Source of the DNA: Pseudomonas fragi
GTDB taxonomy: Bacteria > Pseudomonadota > Gammaproteobacteria > Pseudomonadales > Pseudomonadaceae
DNA: 64,000 nt
Assembly (NCBI RefSeq): GCF_002269505.1
Contig: NZ_NQKQ01000027.1
Coordinates: 1 to 64,000, forward strand
Direction: 5' to 3'
The notes under the pieces: model-generated
Seen by the model: the letters and a program-made list of their open reading frames with translations, nothing else
Database searches by the model: none
What the model was told of the DNA's origin: nothing
In this document: in pieces, positions 18,543 to 26,165 of the stretch
Position numbering within the stretch: position 1 is the stretch's first letter
Layout of the letters: each line of letters opens with the position of its first letter
Program-made: the position numbers and the translations under genes

Positions 18543-19073
18543 ATGCGAACGTTTATTTCCCTGGCCTTGCTGTTGATCAGCAGCTTGAGCCTGGCCGACG
18601 GGCCCGACACCCGGGCCCAGCTTCAGGATTACTATTTCGACGCCGCCCGCCGTGGCGATGTGGCAGTAATCGATACCTTTATCGAATCTGGCTACACCCT
18701 CGATATTCAAGACAGCAAAGGCTATACCGCGCTGATTCTCGCGGCCTATAACGGCCAGCCCGAGGCGGTGGAGCATTTGCTCAAGGCAGGCGCCAATGCC
18801 TGCGTGCAGGACAAGCGCGGTAACACTGCGCTGATGGGCGCTATTTTCAAGGGTGAACTCAAGATCGCTCACCGTCTGATGGCGACTGACTGCAACCCCG
18901 ATCAGCGCAATGGTGCAGGGCAGACGGCGGCCATGTATGCAGGCCTGTTTCAGCGGGTCGAGTTGCTCAAGGATTTATCCCGCAAAGGGGCTGACCTGAA
19001 TGCCGAAGATGCATCGGGCAACAGTGCCGCTCGGCTGGCCAATGGCGAAATCCGCATGCCGGTAGCGCGCTGA
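18543..19073 (+). CDS. ankB: Ankyrin-repeat protein AnkB
   Basis: A 176-residue protein with a signal peptide (MRTFISLALLLISSLSLADG) and four ankyrin repeats, for example DSKGYTALILAAYNGQPEAV and KRGNTALMGAIFKGELKIAH. In P. aeruginosa, AnkB is needed for full KatB activity, perhaps by protecting or assembling the catalase in the periplasm; the same order here supports that role. I chose the ATG at 18543 because the in-frame upstream codons from 18498 read through the palindrome. A GGTGAGCCCC stretch precedes it. Confidence 0.92.
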   Translation: MRTFISLALLLISSLSLADGPDTRAQLQDYYFDAARRGDVAVIDTFIESGYTLDIQDSKGYTALILAAYNGQPEAVEHLLKAGANACVQDKRGNTALMGAIFKGELKIAHRLMATDCNPDQRNGAGQTAAMYAGLFQRVELLKDLSRKGADLNAEDASGNSAARLANGEIRMPVAR

Positions 19074-19118
19074 CCAAAGCCCAGTGGGCTATCATCGCGG
19101 TTTTTCCGTGGAGTTCAG

Positions 19119-20486
19119 ATGGCCAAGCCCAAGCGCATTTACGGCTGCACCGAGTGCGGCGCAACTTTCCCCAAGTGGGCCGGGCAGTGCGGCGAGTGCG
19201 GCGTCTGGAACACCTTGGTGGAAACCATTGTTGAAAGTGGTGCCGCCGCCCCACCTAGCGGCCGTACCGGCTGGACTGGACAACAGGCCCAGATCAAAAC
19301 CCTGGCCGAAGTCAGCATTGCAGAAATCCCGCGCTTTTCCACGGCTTCCGGTGAGCTGGATCGGGTGCTCGGGGGCGGTCTGGTCGATGGTTCGGTGGTA
19401 TTGATCGGCGGCGATCCGGGTATCGGCAAGTCCACTATCTTGCTGCAAACCCTGTGTCAGATGGCGACCCGCATGCCGGCGCTGTATGTCACCGGCGAAG
19501 AGTCCCAGCAACAAGTGGCCATGCGCGCCCGGCGCCTGGGGCTGCCGCAGGATCAGCTCAAGGTGATGACCGAGACCTGTATCGAAAGCATCATTGCCAC
19601 CGCCAAGCTCGAAAAACCCAAGGTCATGGTGATCGACTCGATCCAGACGATTTTTACCGAGCAACTACAATCGGCCCCCGGCGGCGTGTCGCAAGTGCGC
19701 GAAAGTGCGGCGTTGCTGGTGCGTTATGCCAAGTCCAGCGGCACGGCGATTTTCCTGGTGGGCCATGTGACCAAAGAAGGCGCCCTGGCCGGACCGCGCG
19801 TGCTAGAGCATATGGTTGATACCGTGCTGTATTTCGAAGGCGAGTCAGACGGGCGCCTGCGCTTGCTGCGAGCGGTCAAAAACCGCTTTGGCGCCGTTAA
19901 TGAGCTGGGCGTTTTCGGCATGACCGACAAAGGCCTGAAAGAAGTTTCCAACCCTTCCGCAATTTTCCTCACCCGTGCTCAGGAGGAAGTCCCTGGCAGT
20001 GTGGTGATGGCCACCTGGGAAGGTACTCGCCCGATGTTGGTGGAGGTGCAGGCGCTGGTGGACGACAGCCATATGTCCAACCCACGCCGGGTGACCCTGG
20101 GCCTGGATCAGAATCGTCTGGCCATGTTATTGGCCGTATTGCATCGCCACGGCGGTATTCCAACCCACGATCAGGATGTTTTCCTGAACGTGGTGGGTGG
20201 GGTCAAGGTGCTGGAAACTGCGTCGGACCTGGCACTGATGGCTGCCGTGATGTCCAGTCTGCGAAATCGCCCGTTACCCCATGACCTGCTGGTATTCGGT
20301 GAGGTCGGCCTGTCGGGCGAAGTGCGCCCGGTGCCAAGCGGTCAGGAGCGGCTTAAAGAAGCAGCCAAGCATGGTTTCAAGCGCGCCATCGTGCCCAAGG
20401 GCAACGCCCCCAAGGAATCACCGCCGGGCCTTAAAGTGATTGGCGTGACCCGTCTGGAACAGGCACTGGATGCGTTGTTCGAGTAG
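19119..20486 (+). CDS. radA: DNA repair protein RadA
   Basis: RecA-like helicase/ATPase that helps process recombination intermediates. It has 455 residues. The N-terminal zinc finger uses Cys10, Cys13, Cys24 and Cys27 (CTEC...CGEC). Walker A is GGDPGIGKST (about 97). The RadA-specific KNRFG motif is near 254. The C-terminal third is Lon protease-like (FLNVVGGVKVLETASDLALM) without protease residues. In PAO1 I recall a PilZ gene between radA and cstA; here only 136 bases separate them. Confidence 0.96.
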   Translation: MAKPKRIYGCTECGATFPKWAGQCGECGVWNTLVETIVESGAAAPPSGRTGWTGQQAQIKTLAEVSIAEIPRFSTASGELDRVLGGGLVDGSVVLIGGDPGIGKSTILLQTLCQMATRMPALYVTGEESQQQVAMRARRLGLPQDQLKVMTETCIESIIATAKLEKPKVMVIDSIQTIFTEQLQSAPGGVSQVRESAALLVRYAKSSGTAIFLVGHVTKEGALAGPRVLEHMVDTVLYFEGESDGRLRLLRAVKNRFGAVNELGVFGMTDKGLKEVSNPSAIFLTRAQEEVPGSVVMATWEGTRPMLVEVQALVDDSHMSNPRRVTLGLDQNRLAMLLAVLHRHGGIPTHDQDVFLNVVGGVKVLETASDLALMAAVMSSLRNRPLPHDLLVFGEVGLSGEVRPVPSGQERLKEAAKHGFKRAIVPKGNAPKESPPGLKVIGVTRLEQALDALFE

Positions 20487-20530
20487 ATCTGTGCTCGGGT
20501 TGCCTCGTCTTCCGAATAACCGCAAAAGAA

Positions 20531-20567
20531 GGCTCTAGACCAACGTTGGGGGCTGGTCTTTAGAGCC
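20531..20567 (+). other. Imperfect hairpin between radA and cstA
   Basis: GGCTCTAGACCA (20531-20542) pairs with TGGTC-TT-TAGAGCC (20554-20567) with a two-base bulge and an 11-base loop. There is no T-run. It could end radA transcription with Rho or be a leader structure of cstA, which starts 55 bases later. Confidence 0.5.
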
Positions 20568-20622
20568 AGGAGCGCTAAACTCCGGGGGCAGTCTTTCTTG
20601 TCCAACTGGCCGGAATTTAAAA

Positions 20623-22689
20623 ATGAATAATAAAAATAGCCTGCTACGCCACATTCCGTGGCTGGTGCTGGCAATTGTAGGAGCCTGCGCCCTTGGCGTA
20701 GTTGCATTACGCCGGGGCGAGGCGATCAACGCCTTGTGGATTGTTGTGGCAGCTGTTGCCATTTATCTGGTTGCTTATCGTTATTACAGTCTGTTTATCG
20801 CCACCAAGGTGATGCAGCTCGACTCCAGCCGCGCAACGCCTGCGGTGCTCAACAACGACGGTTTGGACTATGTGCCGACCAACAAGCACATTCTCTTTGG
20901 TCACCACTTTGCCGCCATCGCGGGTGCGGGCCCTCTGGTCGGGCCGGTATTGGCCGCGCAAATGGGCTACCTGCCAGGCACGCTCTGGCTGATCGCCGGT
21001 GTGGTGCTGGCCGGTGCCGTTCAGGACTTTATGGTTCTGTTTATGTCCACCCGCCGCAACGGTCGCTCACTGGGTGACATGGTGCGCGAGGAAATGGGCA
21101 AGATCCCGGGCACCATCGCGCTGTTTGGCTGCTTCCTGATCATGATCATCATCCTCGCGGTGCTGGCGCTTATCGTGGTCAAGGCCCTGGCCGAAAGCCC
21201 GTGGGGCATGTTCACGGTGATGGCGACCATCCCGATCGCGATGTTCATGGGCATTTACATGCGCTACATCCGCCCGGGCCGCATCGGTGAAATCTCGATC
21301 GTCGGTGTGCTGCTGCTACTTGGCTCCATCTGGCTGGGGGGCCAGATTGCGGCGAGTCCAGAGTGGGCGCCGGTGTTCACCTTTACCGGTACGCAAATCA
21401 CCTGGATGCTCATCGGTTATGGTTTTGTCGCCGCAGTACTGCCCGTATGGCTGGTGCTGGCGCCGCGTGACTATCTGTCTACCTTCCTCAAGATCGGCAC
21501 TATCGTTGCCTTGGCAATCGGCATTCTGGTCACCATGCCAGAGCTGAAAATGCCTGCACTGACCCAGTTCACCGATGGCACCGGCCCGGTCTGGAAAGGC
21601 GGCCTGTTCCCGTTCCTGTTCATCACCATTGCCTGCGGCGCGGTATCGGGTTTCCACGCACTGATTGCTTCGGGTACTACGCCAAAACTGCTGGATAACG
21701 AAAGCAACGCTCGTTACATCGGTTACGGCGGCATGTTGATGGAGTCCTTCGTGGCCATTATGGCGATGGTTGCTGCTTCGGTGATCGAGCCGGGTGTGTA
21801 CTTCGCCATGAACAGCCCGGCAGCCATTGTCGGCGGTGACGTGGTTACCGTTGCGCAAAACATCACGAACTGGGGCTTTGCCATTACCCCGGAGGCGTTG
21901 ACCGCGCTGGCCAAGGACATCGGTGAAACCACCGTCCTGGCCCGTGCCGGCGGTGCACCGACACTGGCGGTGGGTATCGCGCAGATCCTGCACAACGTGT
22001 TGCCGGGTGAAAACACCATGGCGTTCTGGTATCACTTCGCCATTTTGTTTGAAGCCCTGTTTATCCTGACTGCAGTTGACGCCGGTACTCGTGCCGGTCG
22101 CTTTATGCTGCAAGACTTGCTGGGCAGCTTTGTACCTGCACTCAAACGTACCGAGTCCTGGGGCGCCAACTTGCTGGCCACCGGCCTGTGTGTGGCGATG
22201 TGGGGCTACCTGCTGTATCAGGGCGTGATCGATCCACTGGGCGGCATCAACACCCTGTGGCCGCTGTTCGGTATCTCCAACCAGATGCTGGCGGGTATCG
22301 CGCTGATGCTGGCAACCGTTGTGCTGATCAAAATGAAGCGCCAGCGCTACATTTGGGTGACCATGCTGCCAGCCGTCTGGCTGCTGATCTGCACCACCGT
22401 GGCAGGCTTTATCAAGCTGTTCGACGCCAACCCGGCAGTGGGCTTCCTGTCCCTGGCCAACAAATACAGCACCGCGCTGGAAGCTGGCCAGGTGATCGCC
22501 CCGGCGAAAAACATCGACCAGATGCAACATGTGATCATCAACGCTTACACCAACGCCGGTCTGACCGTGCTGTTCCTGTTCGTGGTGTTCAGCATTCTGT
22601 TCTTTGCGATCAAGGTGGGTGTCGCTGCATGGGGCAGCAAAGAACGTACGGATAAAGAGTCACCGTACCAGGCCATGCCAGATGCTTGA
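20623..22689 (+). CDS. cstA: Carbon starvation protein A (CstA), peptide/pyruvate transporter
   Basis: Large inner-membrane protein of the CstA/BtsT family, which takes up pyruvate and peptides when carbon is scarce. The 688 residues hold about 16-18 helices, with the family motifs HHFAAIAGAGPLVGPVLAAQMGY (family N-terminal domain) and FHALIASGTTPKLLDNE. The ribosome site is weak (CGGAA). AATAATAA directly after the ATG (20626-20633) fits the A-rich AAnAAnAA motif bound by Hfq/Crc in Pseudomonas, so catabolite repression of translation is plausible. It is followed by its usual partners yjiX (22705) and yjiA (23046). Confidence 0.95.
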   Translation: MNNKNSLLRHIPWLVLAIVGACALGVVALRRGEAINALWIVVAAVAIYLVAYRYYSLFIATKVMQLDSSRATPAVLNNDGLDYVPTNKHILFGHHFAAIAGAGPLVGPVLAAQMGYLPGTLWLIAGVVLAGAVQDFMVLFMSTRRNGRSLGDMVREEMGKIPGTIALFGCFLIMIIILAVLALIVVKALAESPWGMFTVMATIPIAMFMGIYMRYIRPGRIGEISIVGVLLLLGSIWLGGQIAASPEWAPVFTFTGTQITWMLIGYGFVAAVLPVWLVLAPRDYLSTFLKIGTIVALAIGILVTMPELKMPALTQFTDGTGPVWKGGLFPFLFITIACGAVSGFHALIASGTTPKLLDNESNARYIGYGGMLMESFVAIMAMVAASVIEPGVYFAMNSPAAIVGGDVVTVAQNITNWGFAITPEALTALAKDIGETTVLARAGGAPTLAVGIAQILHNVLPGENTMAFWYHFAILFEALFILTAVDAGTRAGRFMLQDLLGSFVPALKRTESWGANLLATGLCVAMWGYLLYQGVIDPLGGINTLWPLFGISNQMLAGIALMLATVVLIKMKRQRYIWVTMLPAVWLLICTTVAGFIKLFDANPAVGFLSLANKYSTALEAGQVIAPAKNIDQMQHVIINAYTNAGLTVLFLFVVFSILFFAIKVGVAAWGSKERTDKESPYQAMPDA
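20626..20633 (+). promoter_or_regulatory. Candidate Hfq/Crc motif at the cstA start
   Basis: AATAATAA, with further A-rich sequence on both sides, begins right after the cstA ATG and matches the AAnAAnAA consensus of Crc/Hfq targets. It would allow repression of translation while preferred carbon sources are present. Confidence 0.5.
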
Positions 22690-22704
22690 TGGAGGGTTGC
22701 AACC

Positions 22705-22902
22705 ATGTTCAATGACCTGAGTCGCCTCGGTAAATACCTCGGTCAGGCCGCACGCCTGATGGTCGGCATGCCCGACTACGACAACTACGTCGAGCATATG
22801 CAAACCAAGCACCCGGACAAGCCGGTAATGAGCTACGAGGCGTTCTTTCGGGAACGCCAGGAAGCGCGTTACGGCGGCAAGGGCGGACCCAAGTGCTGCT
22901 GA
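22705..22902 (+). CDS. yjiX: CstA-associated small protein (YbdD/YjiX, DUF466)
   Basis: A 65-residue soluble protein of the YbdD/YjiX family (DUF466), which nearly always sits beside cstA or btsT. Family marks are [36 protein letters not shown] and the C-terminal GGKGGPKCC. It starts 15 bases after cstA with GGAGGG just upstream. YbdD is reported to be needed for pyruvate transport by CstA in E. coli. Confidence 0.92.
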   Translation: MFNDLSRLGKYLGQAARLMVGMPDYDNYVEHMQTKHPDKPVMSYEAFFRERQEARYGGKGGPKCC

Positions 22903-22928
22903 CCCGTTAGGGCCAGTTGTATTCAATT

Positions 22929-23013
22929 GTGGGAGCGAGCTTGCTCGCGATGAGCGCGCAGCGGTGTTTCAGTTACACCGCGTTGCTTTTATCGCGAGCA
23001 GGCTCGCTCCCAC
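22929..23013. repeat. REP-type palindrome
   Basis: GTGGGAGCGAGCTTGCTCGCGAT and ATCGCGAGCAGGCTCGCTCCCAC flank a centre with its own GCGGTGT/ACACCGC pair. It lies between yjiX and yjiA inside the transcription unit. Confidence 0.85.
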
Positions 23014-23045
23014 ATGTTTTTGCGTTACTTTTAAGGAGACTGTGC

Positions 23046-24014
23046 ATGTCCTCTCCCATTCCCGTCACCATTCTCAGCGGCTTTTTGGGGGCCGGCAAAA
23101 CCACCTTGTTGCGTTATTTGCTCAAGGCCGAGCATGGTCTGAAAATTGCCGTGATCGAAAACGAATTCAGTGATGCCGGGATCGACACCCAGCTGTTGGG
23201 GGACGAGCCGGTGCAAGTCATGACCTTGGCCAATGGCTGTGTGTGCTGCACCATCCACACCGACCTGACCAAGGCGCTGTACCTGCTGCTTGAGCGCCTG
23301 GACAGTGGCGAAATTGCCTTCGACCGCCTGGTGATCGAGTGCACTGGCCTGGCCGACCCGGCGCCGGTGGCGCAAACTTTCTTTATTGATGAAGAACTGC
23401 GCGAACGTTACCTGCTGGACGGCATCATCACTCTGGTGGATGCAGCCCACGCCGATGTGCATTTGAGCCAGACCATTGCTCAGGCGCAGATCGGTTTTGC
23501 TGACCGGTTGCTGGTGAGCAAGCGCGATCTGGTGGATGACGCGACCTTTGATGCCTTGAGCGAGCGTTTGACCCGTATCAACCGCCGGGCGCCGATCCGT
23601 GTGGTTGAGCACGGCAAGATCGATCTGGCCGAACTGCTGGATGTGCGCGGGTTTAACCTCAACGCAGACTTGGGTGGTGGCCTGAGCTTGCGCCCGGTAC
23701 AGCCTGCGGCTTCTATCGACCGTATTTCCAGTCTGGTGCTCCGCACCGATAAGCCGCTGGATATCGACAGCCTTAGCGCCTTTATGAATGAGCTGCTGGA
23801 AGAGCACGGCAAGCAATTGCTGCGCTACAAAGGCGTGCTGAGCATTGCCGGTGAAGATCGCAGGCTGGTGTTTCAGGGGGTGCTCAAGTTGTATGGCTTT
23901 GACTGGGACACCGAGTGGGCGGAAGGTGAAGCCCGTGAAAGCGTGATGGTGTTTATTGCCGATGATTTGCCAGAGGCCAAAATTCGCGAGGGTTTTGCGC
24001 GGCTTGGGGTTTGA
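23046..24014 (+). CDS. yjiA: CobW/G3E-family GTPase YjiA
   Basis: A 322-residue P-loop GTPase of the CobW/YjiA metal-chaperone group. The P-loop GFLGAGKTT is near residue 12; the metal-binding motif GCVCCTI (CxCC) is near 63-68; SKRD (about 159) is the guanine-specificity element; a C-terminal CobW_C domain is present (LLRYKGVLSIAGEDRRLVFQGV). I chose the ATG at 23046 with AAGGAGAC upstream. The order yjiX-yjiA after a CstA-type gene is the same as in E. coli. The metal it serves is not known. Confidence 0.92.
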   Translation: MSSPIPVTILSGFLGAGKTTLLRYLLKAEHGLKIAVIENEFSDAGIDTQLLGDEPVQVMTLANGCVCCTIHTDLTKALYLLLERLDSGEIAFDRLVIECTGLADPAPVAQTFFIDEELRERYLLDGIITLVDAAHADVHLSQTIAQAQIGFADRLLVSKRDLVDDATFDALSERLTRINRRAPIRVVEHGKIDLAELLDVRGFNLNADLGGGLSLRPVQPAASIDRISSLVLRTDKPLDIDSLSAFMNELLEEHGKQLLRYKGVLSIAGEDRRLVFQGVLKLYGFDWDTEWAEGEARESVMVFIADDLPEAKIREGFARLGV

Positions 24015-24025
24015 GTGATAGCTGG

Positions 24026-24046
24026 CCCTCTCCCGCCGGGAGAGGG
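24026..24046 (+). terminator. CCCTCTCCC palindrome, probable terminator of the cstA group
   Basis: CCCTCTCCC-GCC-GGGAGAGGG hairpin, followed within 15 bases by GCTTTTGATTTTTTT. It belongs to the same repeat family as the copies at 5414 and 18480, here in a terminator position 12 bases after yjiA. Confidence 0.75.
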
Positions 24047-24114
24047 TAAGGGGCTTTTGATTTTTTTGTCTCATGGTTATAACGGGTATTTCGCACAATG
24101 TTGCGATTGTAAAA

Positions 24115-24669
24115 TCAATGCGGCACATTTCTTTCAATAATACTTAAAAGAAATACCATTTTTCTAAGTTCGGCTGTTTCGCCAAGATAGGAGTGCGGTG
24201 ATCCCTTGGCTTTTCTTACACCGATATACTTGTTGTGCTGTGTTTTAAGTGTGATCAGTGTGTGCGTTTCGCTTAAGTTGCTCTCTGTAACTATTCTGTT
24301 GTTTTGATCGAGTAGTGTGAAGACAAGTGGATGCTTTAGTGTCGGATTTTTCGCATAGAGTATATCCATGTGGTTCTTGGCCAGCCGGTGCCGGTCATAC
24401 TGGCCAGGGTGTTTGATATGTATTTCATAGCCCTCGACGGTATGCCGGAAGTATAGCTTGAGCGCAGCCTTGACCCCACCTGTGGCGTGGGCTTGAATGC
24501 CCATGGCTGCGGAGTCGTCCCGCGATTGCGGTTTGCCGGAGAAGACACCGCCGCTGCCCAGCAAGTCAGTCACTATAACCGGCTGGTTATAAAGAGCTCC
24601 TAAAAGATGCAGGTTGTGGTTGGGTACATGCAAGGTGGCGATAAAGGATTGTTGCGAGTCGATAGTCAT
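24115..24669 (-). CDS. Unrecognised A/T-rich orphan gene
   Basis: A 184-residue protein that I cannot place. There is no signal peptide, no membrane helix and only soluble alpha/beta-like sequence, rich in His and Asn. The second half (THTLITLKTQHNKYIGVRKA) resembles beta-trefoil/fascin-like strands, but that is only an impression. The A/T content is visibly higher than in yjiA and glyA on either side, suggesting a recently gained gene. No strong ribosome site is seen before the ATG. It is convergent with yjiA and shares no operon. Confidence 0.7.
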   Translation of the reverse strand: MTIDSQQSFIATLHVPNHNLHLLGALYNQPVIVTDLLGSGGVFSGKPQSRDDSAAMGIQAHATGGVKAALKLYFRHTVEGYEIHIKHPGQYDRHRLAKNHMDILYAKNPTLKHPLVFTLLDQNNRIVTESNLSETHTLITLKTQHNKYIGVRKAKGSPHSYLGETAELRKMVFLLSIIERNVPH

Positions 24670-24770
24670 TGTCTGAACTCTGCTGTTGATGAAAACACAT
24701 AAGGTTCAGACTAGATTATTATTGTTGATGGGGGGTCCGCTAAGTATTTCAAAATACCAAATGCAATAAA

Positions 24771-24797
24771 AAGCCCGACTTAAAAGTCGGGCTTTTT
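24771..24797. terminator. glyA terminator (bidirectional)
   Basis: AAGCCCGACTT-AA-AAGTCGGGCTT hairpin with A-run before and T-run after. It serves glyA on the minus strand. Confidence 0.92.
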
Positions 24798-24813
24798 ATT
24801 TAGCTATTTACAC

Positions 24814-26067
24814 TCAGTTGCCGTATACCGGCAGCTTGGCGCAGATGGCTTTGACTTTCTCGCGAACGGCGTCGATAACGGCTTCGTTGTTGATATCAGC
24901 CAGAATGTCGCAGATCCAGCCAGCCAGCTCACGGCACTCTTCAACTTTGAAGCCGCGAGTGGTGACAGCTGGAGTACCGAAACGCAGGCCCGAAGTGACG
25001 AACGGGGAGCGTGGATCGTTCGGTACGGAGTTTTTGTTTACGGTGATAAAGGCTTTGCCCAGAGCAGCGTCAGCGTCTTTACCGGAGATTTCCTGCTTGA
25101 TCAGCGACAGCAGGAACAGGTGGTTTTCAGTACCACCCGAGACCACGTCAAAACCGCGCTCGATAAATACCGAAGCCATTGCCTGAGCGTTTTTTACCAC
25201 TTGTTGCTGGTAAGCCTTGAACTCTGGTTGCAGAGCTTCTTTGAAGCACACGGCCTTGGCCGCGATAACGTGCTCCAGCGGGCCGCCTTGCGAACCCGGG
25301 AAAACAGCCGAGTTCAGCTTTTTCTCGATGTCGGCGTTGGCCTTGGCCAGGATCAGGCCACCACGTGGACCGCGCAGGGTCTTGTGGGTAGTGGTGGTCA
25401 CTACGTCAGCGAATGGAACCGGGTTCGGGTAAACGCCAGCAGCCACCAGACCGGCTACGTGTGCCATGTCCACGAACAGGTAGGCGCCAACCTTGTCCGC
25501 GATAGCGCGGAAACGTGGGAAGTCCAGAATCTGCGAGTAGGCAGAGAAACCGGCCACGATCATTTTTGGTTTGTGCTCAACAGCCAGGCGCTCGACTTCG
25601 TCGTAGTCGATCAGACCATTGGCGTCGATGCCGTACTGGATGGCGTTGTACAGCTTGCCCGAAGAAGAAACGCTGGCGCCGTGGGTCAGGTGACCGCCGT
25701 GTGCCAGGCTCATGCCCAGGATGGTGTCGCCAGCCGACAGCAGGGCCAGGTAAACGGCGCTGTTGGCCTGGGAACCGGCGTGCGGTTGAACGTTGGCGTA
25801 ATCGGCGCCGAACAGTTCTTTTGCACGGTCGATAGCCAGTTGCTCAACCACGTCTACGTATTCGCAGCCGCCGTAGTAGCGCTTGCCAGGGTAGCCTTCG
25901 GCGTATTTGTTGGTCAGAACCGAGCCTTGAGCTTCCATCACCGCTGGGCTGGTGTAGTTTTCCGAAGCGATCAGCTCAATATGTTCTTCCTGGCGCTGAG
26001 CTTCTTGCTCCATGGCGGCAAAAAGGTCGGCGTCGAACTTGGCAAGTGTCAAATCACGGCTGAACAT
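24814..26067 (-). CDS. glyA: Serine hydroxymethyltransferase
   Basis: PLP enzyme converting serine and tetrahydrofolate to glycine and 5,10-methylene-tetrahydrofolate, the main source of one-carbon units. It has 417 residues, the usual length. The PLP lysine lies in [14 protein letters not shown] (about 229); [13 protein letters not shown] and [15 protein letters not shown] are family signatures. I chose the ATG at 26067; four upstream codons starting with TTG are excluded because that TTGAGGA is the ribosome site itself. Pseudomonas often has more than one glyA. Here it is next to morA, as in PAO1. Confidence 0.97.
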   Translation of the reverse strand: MFSRDLTLAKFDADLFAAMEQEAQRQEEHIELIASENYTSPAVMEAQGSVLTNKYAEGYPGKRYYGGCEYVDVVEQLAIDRAKELFGADYANVQPHAGSQANSAVYLALLSAGDTILGMSLAHGGHLTHGASVSSSGKLYNAIQYGIDANGLIDYDEVERLAVEHKPKMIVAGFSAYSQILDFPRFRAIADKVGAYLFVDMAHVAGLVAAGVYPNPVPFADVVTTTTHKTLRGPRGGLILAKANADIEKKLNSAVFPGSQGGPLEHVIAAKAVCFKEALQPEFKAYQQQVVKNAQAMASVFIERGFDVVSGGTENHLFLLSLIKQEISGKDADAALGKAFITVNKNSVPNDPRSPFVTSGLRFGTPAVTTRGFKVEECRELAGWICDILADINNEAVIDAVREKVKAICAKLPVYGN

Positions 26068-26165
26068 GGCGGTCCTCAAGGATCGGGGGCAGAAAAGGAG
26101 GGCATTCTAACCCAATGGGTTTTATCTGGCATATGAATGCGATTCACGGTGAGCAACTATGAGCT

